Shown: positions 1 to 8,615 of the stretch, piece by piece
Position numbering within the stretch: position 1 is the stretch's first letter
Layout: the number at the start of each line of letters is the position of its first letter
DNA from: DUML01 sp050949905
GTDB taxonomy: Bacteria; Bacillota; Desulfitobacteriia; Desulfitobacteriales; Syntrophobotulaceae
Reading direction: 5' to 3'
DNA: 64,000 nt
Assembly: GCA_050949905.1 (NCBI GenBank)
Contig: JBMNGP010000013.1
Coordinates: forward strand, 124,001 to 188,000
The notes under the pieces: model-generated
The model's input: only the letters and a program-made list of their open reading frames with translations
Told to the model about the DNA's origin: nothing
The model's database searches: none
Translations under genes and position numbers: made by a program

Positions 1-506
1 CTATCAGGCTTTTGCAATTCCGAACCCATCTTAGCTAAGATTTTATTGCAGGATACCCCGATATTAACGGTAAACCCCAGTTCGGTTTTGACTCTTTCTT
101 TAATCTCATAAGCTTTGCTTAAGGGATCTCCCAGCACTTTCTCCATCCCCGTATAATCCAGGAAAAATTCATCCACCGAATACTGCTGGATTAAGGGCGA
201 ATAATTCTCCAGGACAGCCTTTAAAGCCTGACTGCATTGCCTGTAAAGAGTATAATCGGGCGGGATAATAACCAGGCCGGGGCACTTTAAGCGGGCGGCA
301 AAAAGAGCTTCCCCGGTTTGAATCTTATATTTTTTGGCCGGGATGGATTTAGCCAGGATTATCCCATGGCGGGTTTCCGGGTTGCCGCCAACGACTGAAG
401 GAATAGTACGCAGATCCAGGGAACTGCCCTGCTGGAGACGGTAAGCGGCTTCCCAGGAAAGATAGGCTGAATTAACATCTATATGCATAATAAGGCGTTT
501 AGTCAT
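1..506 (-). CDS. dinB: Y-family DNA polymerase (DinB/Pol IV-like), partial
   Basis: The N-terminal 168 codons of a translesion DNA polymerase run off the left edge. The protein opens MTKRLIMHIDVNSAYLSWEA, the first metal-binding aspartate motif of the palm. It later has YSVDEFFLD, the second acidic catalytic motif (canonical SVDExYLD), then GISCNKILAKMGSELQKPD, the family signature before the little finger. The start ATG at 506 has GGAAGAG a few bases upstream. A LexA box inside the promoter indicates SOS control. The sub-family (Pol IV versus another Y-family branch) cannot be fixed without the C-terminus. Confidence 0.9.
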   Translation of the reverse strand, partial: MTKRLIMHIDVNSAYLSWEAAYRLQQGSSLDLRTIPSVVGGNPETRHGIILAKSIPAKKYKIQTGEALFAARLKCPGLVIIPPDYTLYRQCSQALKAVLENYSPLIQQYSVDEFFLDYTGMEKVLGDPLSKAYEIKERVKTELGFTVNIGVSCNKILAKMGSELQKPD

Positions 507-547
507 AATTCTCTTCCTTTTTTAAGCAGTTTGTTATTATTATATCT

Positions 548-576
548 AATATACCAGAACATATGTTCGGAGTAAA
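548..576 (-). promoter_or_regulatory. Sigma-A promoter with embedded LexA (SOS) box upstream of the Y-family polymerase
   Basis: Read on the minus strand there is TTTACT, a 17-base spacer, then TATATT. Inside the spacer lies CGAACATATGTTCT (+ strand 556-569), which fits the Firmicutes LexA/DinR consensus CGAACNNNNGTTCG at all but the last base. A repressor here would block polymerase directly. The polymerase start codon is about 40 bases downstream. Confidence 0.85.
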
Positions 577-660
577 GATAAAAAAACTTCCTTTTGGGTT
601 AATTCTTAGGCTCCGCTTTTAAATTATTCACCACTAATTGCGCTCCCCAATACTATATAG

Positions 661-686
661 AAAAAGGACAACTAGCAAGTTGTCCT
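661..686 (-). terminator. Rho-independent terminator reading leftward
   Basis: AGGACAACT and AGTTGTCCT form a perfect 9-bp stem with a 4-base loop (665-686). On the minus strand the stem is followed by a T run. No gene on the minus strand is visible to its right, so it could be a remnant, an attenuator in a long leader, or a terminator of an unseen transcript. Confidence 0.55.
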
Positions 687-789
687 CGGTTAAGTAGCTA
701 AGCGACAGAAAGTAAATTGATTCCCGATTGGCCTGGCCAGGGAATGTTAAAGATTAGGGTATTTATTATTATTTTTGGGGAGAGAAACT

Positions 790-1704
790 ATGAAAGTCAT
801 AATGGTAACCGGTGGAGCCGGCTTTGTGGGCAGTAATTTTGTGCGCTATATTCTATCTAATCACCCTGACTTTATTGTTATAAATTATGATAATTTAAGC
901 CTTGAGGGTGCTTTGGAAAATATTCGGGATTTAGAAGGCCGAGCCAGATATTATTTTGTCCCGGGGGATATTAATGATGCCAAAAAGGTAAAGAAAGTTT
1001 TGAGCGAGTGTAATCCGGATTATGTAATCAATTTTGCTGCTGCACCGCTAAATAAGAGGAATACCGAGCCCCTCCTGGTTGGCCGGACCAATATCCTGGG
1101 AGTCTTGAATTTACTCACCTGCCTTAAGGATTATTGGCAAGCCGGGGAGTATAAGCACAAACGTTTTATCCAAGTTTGTGCAGCCGGGGAAACAACTTCT
1201 GGGGGCGATAATCTTTATGCAGCAGCTCAAGACTCGGCAGTTCTGCTGGGAAAAGCATTTTTTAAAACCTATAAATTTCCGATAATTATTACCCGCTCCT
1301 GTCCCAATTATGGGCCTTACCAGCCGCAGGAGGAATTTATCCCCCAAGCTATTATTAAGGCTTTACGCCAGGAAGCAATTCCTGTCTACGGGGAAGCAAC
1401 TAATCCGCAAGAATGGATGTATGTTTTAGATCATGCTTCAGCCCTTATGCGAATCCTCCTGGAAGGGCAGCCCGGCGAGGTTTATAGCTTTAACAGCGGG
1501 GAATATATCTCTAATCTGGAATTAGTAAAGATTATTCTTAGCAATGCAGGTCAAAATCCCGCCGCTCAAGACAGCGAAGCATTAGACCAGGATAAAAGCC
1601 CGGCTCCGTTAAACTTAGAGGAAAATAATCTAACCTGGCAAGGCAGTTACAGCTTAAGGGAAGGGATAAAAAAGACAATTGAGTGGTATCGACGCCGGAT
1701 TTAA
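790..1704 (+). CDS. NAD-dependent epimerase/dehydratase-family protein, dTDP-glucose 4,6-dehydratase-like, catalytic residues altered
   Basis: A short-chain dehydrogenase fold protein of 304 residues. The Rossmann motif TGGAGFVGSNF is at residues 7-17, and the C-terminal half has RSCPNYGPYQPQEEFIPQAI, typical of the RmlB family. The usual YxxxK catalytic pair reads Y143-A-A-A-Q147, and the Thr-Asp-Glu dehydratase triad region reads AAGE, so normal dehydratase chemistry is doubtful. I chose ATG 790 because GGGGAGA sits just upstream; a TTG at 775 would overlap that site. The last 4 bases overlap the convergent cheR stop. A role in flagellin or surface glycan nucleotide sugars is only suggested by location. 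Confidence 0.75.
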   Translation: MKVIMVTGGAGFVGSNFVRYILSNHPDFIVINYDNLSLEGALENIRDLEGRARYYFVPGDINDAKKVKKVLSECNPDYVINFAAAPLNKRNTEPLLVGRTNILGVLNLLTCLKDYWQAGEYKHKRFIQVCAAGETTSGGDNLYAAAQDSAVLLGKAFFKTYKFPIIITRSCPNYGPYQPQEEFIPQAIIKALRQEAIPVYGEATNPQEWMYVLDHASALMRILLEGQPGEVYSFNSGEYISNLELVKIILSNAGQNPAAQDSEALDQDKSPAPLNLEENNLTWQGSYSLREGIKKTIEWYRRRI

Positions 1705-2507
1705 GCTTTTTGGTAGAAAAAAGAGTAAAGCGCCTTAAAACCAAGGTTATTTTTACCGAAAAGGTGTTCCGTACTGCCGGTAAAAAGAATTCCTCCGGGA
1801 TTAAGAGCCTCGGTAAACTTTTTATAAAGGAGATCCTTGGCCTGGTCGGTAAAATAAATTACCACATTGCGGCAGGCGATTAGGTCGAAGCCTTTATCAA
1901 AGCGATCCGTGAGCAGGTTCTGTTCACGGAAAATGATATTTTTTTTCAAGGAATCCTTAACCCGATATTTTTTACCTTCAGGGGTGAAGTATTTTTCCAG
2001 AAAAGACGGGGGTGTGCTGGCAAAATCCCTTTCTTCATAAACTCCTGTTTGAGCTTGCTTAAGGATATTGACATCAATATCCGTTCCCAGGATACTGTAT
2101 CTTACCCCAGGGAAATACTCCGCCATAATAATGGCCATAGTATAAGCTTCCTGGCCGCCTGAACAGCCTGCACTCCAAATTTTGAGCGCAGACTTGGATC
2201 TAAGAAGGTCAGGCAGGATTTTTTCTCTATAAATATCCCAAAGCTTGACATCCCGGAAAAATTGGCTGACATTGATGGTCAGATGCTTAAAGAAGGCATC
2301 ATACAGCTTGCTATCGGTGCTTAAAGCTTGTAGGAAGGTGCTGTAATTATCTTTATGGCCGTGGGTAGTCATGAAGTTATTAATGCGGCGTTTCATTTGG
2401 TTTTCTTTATAATAATTTAAATCCAGCCCGCTTTGCGCGTAAAAGGCTTTGACGAATTGTTCATATTCGGTAATGTTTATAAATCTTGGCAAGTTCTGTC
2501 CCTCCAT
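1701..2507 (-). CDS. cheR: Chemotaxis protein methyltransferase CheR
   Basis: This S-adenosylmethionine-dependent enzyme methylates glutamates on chemoreceptors and works against the methylesterase CheB encoded at 19.2 kb. The 268-residue length is usual. The N-terminal helical domain is followed by LTINVSQFFRDVKLWDIYRE and the SAM-binding motif WSAGCSGGQEAYTMA. NLLTDRFDKGFDLIACRNVVIYF is the conserved catalytic-domain region, and GSTEHLFG lies near the C-terminus. Its start shares one base with the stop of the upstream gene (TAATG), so the two are probably translationally coupled. CheR usually sits with other che genes; here it is separated from them by about 14 kb. Confidence 0.95.
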   Translation of the reverse strand: MEGQNLPRFINITEYEQFVKAFYAQSGLDLNYYKENQMKRRINNFMTTHGHKDNYSTFLQALSTDSKLYDAFFKHLTINVSQFFRDVKLWDIYREKILPDLLRSKSALKIWSAGCSGGQEAYTMAIIMAEYFPGVRYSILGTDIDVNILKQAQTGVYEERDFASTPPSFLEKYFTPEGKKYRVKDSLKKNIIFREQNLLTDRFDKGFDLIACRNVVIYFTDQAKDLLYKKFTEALNPGGILFTGSTEHLFGKNNLGFKALYSFFYQKA

Positions 2508-2947
2508 TAGGCAAATAAGTCTATGATTAAGCCTTTAATTTCATCGATTTTTGCTAAAATTTTTAAGGGTTCTTTTTGGGTAGCTAAGATTTGCTCCCCT
2601 AATTCCTCCAAAGCCCGGTTTATTTTGGTTACTCTGGCCAGGATTTTAGGCTGGCCGCGATAATCCCAGACTGATTCTTCCTGGAGGCTTCTGCTTTGGC
2701 CAAAAGTGGATTTCAGGAAACGCTTGACCAAGTTTTTAAATTCCAGCAAATCCGCAAGGGACATAGTTTCCGAGAGTTTTTGGCCTTGGCTTTCTAAGCG
2801 CTTCAGGAAAAGTTCCAATTCTTGACCCTGAATCGCTCGCGTTTGTGTTAAAATACTGTTAAAGTCCGTACTTTTTTTCCCAATATTATGTTGTTGACCC
2901 AAATCCAAGGATTTAGGCCCGCCGGAATCATTCACTCGTAAAGACAT
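2507..2947 (-). CDS. YaaR-family (DUF327) protein
   Basis: A 146-residue, mainly helical, charged protein with no signal peptide or membrane segment. The stretch LADLLEFKNLVKRFLKST followed by a predicted coiled coil ending in IKGLIIDLFA resembles the YaaR/DUF327 family of Firmicutes, whose function is not established. Start chosen at ATG 2947 (MSLRVNDSGG) because AAGGGGA lies 6-12 bases upstream; a longer frame would run into the divergent peptidase gene. It is coupled to cheR through a TAATG overlap, so a flagellar or chemotaxis-related role is plausible but unproven. Confidence 0.65.
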   Translation of the reverse strand: MSLRVNDSGGPKSLDLGQQHNIGKKSTDFNSILTQTRAIQGQELELFLKRLESQGQKLSETMSLADLLEFKNLVKRFLKSTFGQSRSLQEESVWDYRGQPKILARVTKINRALEELGEQILATQKEPLKILAKIDEIKGLIIDLFA

Positions 2948-2973
2948 GCAATCTTCCCCTTGAAGAAAGGATA

Positions 2974-4035
2974 ATGCCCAAGATGCCATCACGCCGTACT
3001 TTTCTGAAAATATTAACCGGTCTGGGGGCAATGCTGGTACCCTGGACTATTCTGCCGGGATTACAAGAACTGGGGAACCTTGCCGCCGGGCCTCCGGTTA
3101 AGCTTAGCGTTGCTCCTAACCCGGAGGGTAAAGAACCTTGGGCAGAGGAATTCCCTAAGCCGCCGGCAGAGGTTTTGACCCGCAAAGCCCTGGCTGACAT
3201 CGAAGCTTTAAGCCGCCCGGATAAGGAGGGCCGCAGAGCCGGCACTGCCGGGGAAACCAGAGCCTTAGTTTATTTGGAGGAACAGTTCAGGTCCTTAAAC
3301 CTTAAACCTTTTGGGGCTGAAGGTTATTGGCAAATGTTTTCTATTCCTACCATGCAAGAAAGAATTATCAATGGCCGGGCGCTTTTCCGCCCGGATGAAA
3401 AAGACACTTTGCTCCTGCCTGCGGCTAATATTCTGGCCGGGCTTCCGGGTAAAGATGGCCGGGCCAGCGTTATCATCTCCGCTCATTATGACCATTTGGG
3501 AATTTATAACGGCAAGTTATATGCCGGAGCTAATGATAATGCTTCCGGCGTAGGCTGTATCCTTCAGGTCATGCGCAGTTTGGTGCGGGATTATTGCCAG
3601 GGTATCCGGCCTAAGTATAATATTATTGCTGCTTTTTGGGGTGCCGAAGAGATGGGTTTTCTCGGTTCCAAATATTTCGCCGCCAATCCGCCGTTTCCTC
3701 TCAAAACCCTGAAAGCAGTTATCAATTATGATACCGTTGGTAATGGTGAAAAAAAAGACTTTATCCTTTGGCAGGCAGGCGCTGGCTGGCTTAAAGATAT
3801 GATGCAGGAAGCCGCTCAAAAAAATGAGGCTCATCTGGAATTAAATTACGGCGGCGGCCATCAAAGCGATGAGGCTGCCTTTGCCGGGACTCCTGTTCCG
3901 GCAGTGACTATGCTAAGCAAAGATTGGCTAGATAAAAATCATACTCCGGAAGATGATTTTTCCCTGATTAATCCGGAGAAACTGGAAATTGCTTGTTCAG
4001 TTCTCTATAGCGTTTTAAAAAGGATCGCTTACTAA
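2974..4035 (+). CDS. Tat-exported M28-family zinc metallopeptidase
   Basis: A secreted or membrane-anchored aminopeptidase-type enzyme of 353 residues. The N-terminus has a twin-arginine signal (SRRTFLK at residues 6-12, then a hydrophobic stretch), so it should be exported folded with its metals. All five M28 zinc ligands are visible: H171 (HYDHLG), D188 (GANDNASG), E226 after catalytic E225 (GAEEMGFLGS), D253 (NYDTVG) and H323 (NHTPEDD). The gene is divergent from the yaaR-cheR pair with only 26 bases between the start codons, so the promoters must overlap. Substrate unknown. A second ATG nine bases downstream is an alternative start. Confidence 0.9.
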   Translation: MPKMPSRRTFLKILTGLGAMLVPWTILPGLQELGNLAAGPPVKLSVAPNPEGKEPWAEEFPKPPAEVLTRKALADIEALSRPDKEGRRAGTAGETRALVYLEEQFRSLNLKPFGAEGYWQMFSIPTMQERIINGRALFRPDEKDTLLLPAANILAGLPGKDGRASVIISAHYDHLGIYNGKLYAGANDNASGVGCILQVMRSLVRDYCQGIRPKYNIIAAFWGAEEMGFLGSKYFAANPPFPLKTLKAVINYDTVGNGEKKDFILWQAGAGWLKDMMQEAAQKNEAHLELNYGGGHQSDEAAFAGTPVPAVTMLSKDWLDKNHTPEDDFSLINPEKLEIACSVLYSVLKRIAY

Positions 4036-4103
4036 TTTCTGGCTTAAGCCTATTTTGTTATTGCTAGAATAGCCTTTTGTTTTTGTCAGCCTGTTTGGAA
4101 ATC

Positions 4104-4937
4104 CTAGTCTTGAATTAGATTTTGGCCAGGCTCTACAAGTTCATATTTGGAGCGCAGCACTACCAAATCCACTCTCCTATTCCTTATCCGGCCTTCCTCA
4201 GTACTGTTATCGGCGATGGGCCGGTATTCACCATACCCGGTCGCCGAAAGCCGCGCCGAGTCAATACCGCCTTCCTTAACTAAAATTTGCACAACATTGG
4301 TTGCTCTGAGAACCGAGAGCTCCCAGTTGCTCGGGAATTGCGAGGTATGGATAGGTAAATTGCAGGTGTGGCCTTCAACTTTAATATAGTTAGGTGAAGC
4401 AGCCAGTACTGTGCTTATCTTTTTTAAGATAGTGCGTGCCGTCGGCGTGATCTCAGCCGAGCCGCTGGCAAAAAGCAAAGTATCCTGAATACTTACCACT
4501 AAGCCTCTTTCTTCGATGGAAGAGATAAGTTTGGTTTGGATCTTATTATCTTTGGCAAACTGATCGAGCTTGGCTTTGATTCCTTCAATAGTGAGGTTTT
4601 CTTGCTGCTCCAGACCATTGCCCTCTTGACCTTCCTCAGGGTTGGTCGGGGGATTAACTGAACTATCGGGAATCAGGGGATTTTGCACGGAGCTGCCGCT
4701 TTCAAGGAGAGAAGGACCGCTGGGGGAAGTTGCCAGATCGATTTTAGCAGGTGTCCCGCCCCCTAAGGCAACACTTAAAGAGTCGGCAATAGCCCTGAAT
4801 TTTTGGGCATCAACCTGGCTCATGGAATACATGACAATGAAAAAAATCATTAAGAGCGTAATAAGATCGGCGTAAGTAATCAGCCAGCGCTCCTGTCCAG
4901 GGGGACCTTTTTCGGGGGCTCTATTATTTTTGCGCAT
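4104..4937 (-). CDS. motB: Flagellar motor stator protein MotB
   Basis: The peptidoglycan-binding stator subunit, 277 residues. One N-terminal membrane segment holds WLITYADLITLLMIFFIVMY with the proton-binding aspartate at residue 24. A low-complexity Ser/Pro/Glu linker follows. The C-terminal OmpA-like domain contains the peptidoglycan contacts in VEGHTCNLPIHT and NWELSVLRATNVVQIL, then GYGEYRPIADNSTEEGRIRNRRVDL. It lies 15 bases downstream of motA in a two-gene unit on the minus strand. It is intact although motA is frameshifted. Confidence 0.95.
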   Translation of the reverse strand: MRKNNRAPEKGPPGQERWLITYADLITLLMIFFIVMYSMSQVDAQKFRAIADSLSVALGGGTPAKIDLATSPSGPSLLESGSSVQNPLIPDSSVNPPTNPEEGQEGNGLEQQENLTIEGIKAKLDQFAKDNKIQTKLISSIEERGLVVSIQDTLLFASGSAEITPTARTILKKISTVLAASPNYIKVEGHTCNLPIHTSQFPSNWELSVLRATNVVQILVKEGGIDSARLSATGYGEYRPIADNSTEEGRIRNRRVDLVVLRSKYELVEPGQNLIQD

Positions 4938-4952
4938 TTTGTATCACCCCTT

Positions 4953-5742
4953 CTATTCAAACTCCTCTTCGACTACTGCTTTCCTTTCCGGGAGATAGCC
5001 AAGGTGAGTTTTGAGTTTTTCTTTGAGAATGGTGGGGTTTTCCCCGGATTGAATGGAGATAATGCCATCCAGGATCATTTCCATGGTCTGGACTTCCGTC
5101 TGGTTTTTAATTCTCAGTTTGGTAGCGATGGGCAGATAGATTAAATTGGCAAAACAAACACCGTAAAGGGTGGCGATAAAGGCGGCGGCGATTGAAGCGG
5201 AAAGGTTCTCCGGGTCGGTTAGATTACCGAGGACATGTACCAAGCCCATGACCGTACCGATAATACCCAGGGTCGGGCTGTAGCCCCCGGCGGCTTCGAA
5301 GAAACCTATCCCTACCTTATGCCTGTTTTCCAGGACGGCAATATTAGATTCCAGGATATTTCTGGTTACTTCCGGGTCAGTGCCGTCAATCACGAGCTGC
5401 ATCCCTTGTTGGGTAAACTTGTCGTCTGATGGTTTCCAATTCCTGCTCCAGGCTTAAGAGCCCTTCCTGGCGGGCTTTTTCGGCAAAGTGAACTAAAGTA
5501 TGGTAGGCTTCTTCCACGCCGAAGGATTGATCGGTAAAAGCTATTTTTAACCATTTGGGTACCTTCTTTAATTCTGCCAGAGGAACACCGACTATGGTAG
5601 CTCCCAGGGTTCCCAGGATGACAATTACTGCCGGGGATAAGCCTACAAGAGCGCTGACATGTCCGCCTTCCAAAACAAACCCGAATATTATCCCAAAAAA
5701 ACCTAAGGCCAGACCTATAATGGTAGTAATATCAAGCTTCAC
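4953..5742 (-). pseudogene. motA: Flagellar motor stator protein MotA, interrupted by a one-base frameshift
   Basis: The ion-channel stator subunit, four membrane segments. The first half (starting VKLDITTIIGLALGFFGII, GTG 5742 after AGGAGGAG) reads as far as LEQELETI and then runs into a stop. The second half continues in another frame as DDKFTQQGMQLVIDGTDPE. Joining the two restores a full MotA of about 262 residues, including PTLGIIGTVMGLV. The join needs removal of one base near 5425, in the codon after ETI. No other defect is visible. It could be a sequencing error, a real null allele or phase variation. Confidence 0.85.
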
Positions 5743-6159
5743 GTTCTCTCCTCCTAATGACACTCTATTTATAATAACGTAAAATTTTTAATTAATAATT
5801 AGTTTTTCAGCCCTCTCCGTGCAAAATATTATTGCTAATTAAGCTTCGGAAATAAGTATTTTTAGAAAAAGTATTCTTGATAAAGAAGCAAAACATGGAA
5901 ACAATATTATAATTATACAAGAACTCTTTGTTTTTTTATATGCTCTTGTCTATTGTTGTAGAAATAATGCCTTAACTTTTTTCTGAAAGGTGTTCTGAGC
6001 TATCAAACCGAGATTTTTAAAGCATGCTAAAGCTAGAAAGATTATCGGGATTTAATTTCCGTAAATAAGCTTCCAGGCTTTTCTTCTCTTGGCCGATATA
6101 GGAGGAGAGAGGAATATGGTTAAGCAGGTTTAAAATAATTTCAGGTTGGTGAAAGTTTT
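5743..6159. other. Intergenic region between motA and flgM
   Basis: About 400 AT-rich bases between divergent genes. It contains an isolated GCCGATAT (6092-6099), a perfect sigma-D minus-10 element, but no TAAA at the expected 14-16 bases upstream; the nearest is 26 bases away. A strong AGGAGG (6100-6105) then precedes a five-codon frame MVKQV (ATG 6116) that ends 27 bases before flgM. On the minus strand a stop-free 45-codon stretch (about 6022-6159) without a start codon may be a gene remnant. Confidence 0.45.
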
Positions 6160-6444
6160 ATGAAAATCGACGGAACTTCTCTTTCGCCGGTAGGCAGTGT
6201 CCAGGCAGCGGCCAGGGCTTCACAGGTTAATAAAAACATGCAGGGTTCACAACGGGATAAAGTAGCTGTATCGGAAAATGCCCAGGTTTTCCGGAAGTTG
6301 GTGCAGAAAACCAAAGAGTTGCCGGAGATCAGAGAGGCCAAAGTAAATGAGATCCGGGAGCGGATTGCCCGCGGTGAATTCAGTCTGGATGCGGAATCCA
6401 TTGCCGAGAGCATGCTTTCGCCAGAGGGAATGGGGGAAGAATAA
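6160..6444 (+). CDS. flgM: Anti-sigma-28 (sigma-D) factor FlgM
   Basis: FlgM holds the flagellar sigma factor (encoded at 39.4 kb) inactive until the hook is complete and FlgM is exported. The 94-residue protein starts MKIDGTSLSPVGSVQAA with an unstructured N-terminus. The C-terminal sigma-binding helices include VREAK-like REAKVNEIRERIARGEFSLD and AESIAESML, the standard FlgM signature. flgN follows with no gap (stop codon immediately followed by ATG). This is one of the few intact genes in the damaged 5.4-16 kb stretch. Confidence 0.93.
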   Translation: MKIDGTSLSPVGSVQAAARASQVNKNMQGSQRDKVAVSENAQVFRKLVQKTKELPEIREAKVNEIRERIARGEFSLDAESIAESMLSPEGMGEE

Positions 6445-6933
6445 ATGTCCGATATTCTGGTAAAGCTTGGGAATAACCTGAAAAGGCAAACGACCTGTTA
6501 TCAGAAGCTGACCGAGCTGGAAAAAGCTAAACAACAGGCTTTGGTCGACAATATGATTTCGGAAATAGAAGTTATTACAGCTCAGGAAGAAAAAATTCTG
6601 CTCGAAGTCAGTCGCTTGGAAGAGGAAAGGCTTCACTGGGCAGAATTTTTTGGTCAAGAAGTAGGGAAAAAGGCTGAGGACATAACCTTAGACGATTTAG
6701 AAAAAGTTTATCCGGAAATGCAGGCTGTCCGCTTGGATCTGGAACAAGAAATCAGCCGGCTGAAAGACTTGCATGAAACCAATACTAAGCTCCTGGAAAA
6801 TGCCGTAAACTTGGTTAACTTTACTTTACAGGCTCTGACAAGCAATCGGCAGGCTACTTATACGAATCCCGCCGACAAAAGAGGCCCAAAAGAGCAGTCG
6901 AAAACTCTTAATATCATAGACAAAAGTATTTAG
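6445..6933 (+). CDS. flgN: Flagellar export chaperone FlgN
   Basis: A 162-residue all-helical cytoplasmic protein with a long coiled coil (LEKAKQQALVDNMISEI, EEKILLEVSRLEEER). It matches FlgN by length, by composition and by position between flgM and flgK. FlgN binds the hook-associated proteins FlgK and FlgL and delivers them to the export gate. The GMP-like tail after residue 145 is polar and probably flexible. Sequence similarity in this family is low, so the call leans on context. Confidence 0.88.
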   Translation: MSDILVKLGNNLKRQTTCYQKLTELEKAKQQALVDNMISEIEVITAQEEKILLEVSRLEEERLHWAEFFGQEVGKKAEDITLDDLEKVYPEMQAVRLDLEQEISRLKDLHETNTKLLENAVNLVNFTLQALTSNRQATYTNPADKRGPKEQSKTLNIIDKSI

Positions 6934-7008
6934 GCTAAAGAATGGGCATAAAGTTAGAATTATTATTAAGCAGCTAATTTTTTAAGCCTTCGTGGCGTGT
7001 AAATAGCT

Positions 7009-7036
7009 TAAACTTTAATTTTACAATAGCCGATAA
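7009..7036 (+). promoter_or_regulatory. Sigma-D (sigma-28) promoter upstream of flgK
   Basis: TAAA at 7009-7012, a 16-base spacer, and GCCGATAA at 7029-7036 match the flagellar sigma-factor consensus (TAAA, 14-16 bases, GCCGATAT). The flgK start codon is about 50 bases downstream. This supports late-class expression of flgK and flgL under the sigma factor encoded at 39.4 kb. Confidence 0.8.
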
Positions 7037-7086
7037 ATATTATGATGAATCTTATCAGGAAATAATTAGCCAGAGGAGAGCGGGTT

Positions 7087-8605
7087 ATGTATTCCTCATT
7101 TTTTGGTATGAATGTGGCTGTCAGAGCCCTGTCGACTTATCAAGGTGCCTTAAATGTCACCGGTCATAATATAGCCAATGCCAATACGGCCGGTTATACC
7201 CGGCAGCTTCCCAATATTCAGGCCAGTGCTCCTTTGAGCATTCTGACTTCCGGCAAGGAGCTGTCTCTGGGGACGGGCTCGACTATGGACAACATTATCA
7301 GAGCCAGAGATTACTATATTGACCGCCAGTTTAGATGGGAAACATCCAAATACGAATATTGGGCAGGCAAGGAAGATGCCCTTAATATGGTGGAAGGTTT
7401 AATGAATGAGCCTTCGGACTACAGCCTGCATAACGATCTGGATAAGTTTTGGAATGCCTGGAGTGAGCTGGCTAAGAATCCTCAAAATATGGGGGCTCGT
7501 TCGGTTTTGTTGGAAAGAGCCATGACTTTGGTGGATACCTTCCACCATATTAACCAGCAGATTACCGATTTGCAGAGAGACTTGGACGCCAGCGTTAGGG
7601 TTATCGTTAAACAGATCAACACCATTGCCGGCCAAATTCAAGATCTGAACACCCAGATCAAACGGGCCGAAGTAGCACTGGATAATCCCAATGACTTAAA
7701 AGACCAGCGCGATGCCTTGGTAGACCAGCTCGCCAAGCTGGTACCGGTCAGGGTCGAAGAAACCAAGGATGAGAATTTTCCCGACAGATCGGTGGGCAAT
7801 TACAGAGTAATCATTGGCAATGACGGCACCCTGATTGATGATCAAACTGTGAATTATCTGCAAGATGATCCTCCCCCTGAAGGGCCAAATGGTTTTAGCC
7901 TGGTGGCCTGGCGCGATTCCGACGTACACAGTTGATCTGGGTACGGCTATGGGTAAACTTCAAGCCAACCTGGAAATCCGGGACGACTATTTAGTCAAAT
8001 TCCGCCAGAAATTTGATGACCTGGCCAAAGGAATAGCGGAGGCGGTAAATGCTTTCCACAGGACCGGCCAGGGCTTGGTGCCGGTTGAGGGAACCACGGG
8101 AATTGATTTCTTTATCGGTGATTCTGAATCCGGCCAAATTACCGCCGCCAGTATAACAGTTAATGACGAGATTTCGGAAGATGTTAACAAAATTGCTACC
8201 GGCAAAATAGTTAAAGATGAAGATGATAATCCAACCTTGGAAGTGGGCGACAGCAGTGTAGCTTTGGAGATAGCCTCTTTGGCCCAGGGCTGGGAGAGCT
8301 TAAAGAAAATGCAGGGCGATGCCTTTGACGCACCGCCGGTGCCGGCGGCTTCCTTTGGAGATTTCTATGGGGCGGTTATTGCCCAAATGGGCGTCGATGT
8401 CCAGCAGTGTGAGCGGATGGCCGAAGGACAGTCCGTTCTGGTCACCCATATGTATAACCAGCGGGAATCGGCTTCCGGAGTATCCCTGGACGAAGAAATG
8501 ACTAATATGGTCAAATACCAAAAGAGCTACGGCGCTGCCGCCCGTATAGTTACCATGATCGACAGTATGCTGGAGCAAATCCTTAACATGGGTATTACCA
8601 GGTAG
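7087..8605 (+). pseudogene. flgK: Flagellar hook-associated protein 1 FlgK, one frameshift
   Basis: FlgK forms the first junction ring between hook and filament. The N-terminal part (7087 to about 7920) has the rod/hook signature NVTGHNIANANTAGYTRQ and runs to LVAWRDSD before a premature stop. The rest resumes in another frame as YTVDLGTAMGKLQANLEIRD and ends with VNLDEEM-type residues GVSLDEEMTNMVKYQKSYGAAARIVTMIDSMLEQILNMG, the D0 C-terminal helix. One indel near 7920-7930 joins them into a protein of about 505 residues. An AGGAGAG ribosome site precedes ATG 7087, and the gene sits behind a sigma-D promoter. Confidence 0.88.
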
Positions 8606-8615
8606 GAGGATAAAA

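Noticed and set aside
6022..6156. A 45-codon minus-strand open stretch between motA and flgM
   Set aside because: No ATG, GTG or TTG start. Recorded only as a possible remnant.
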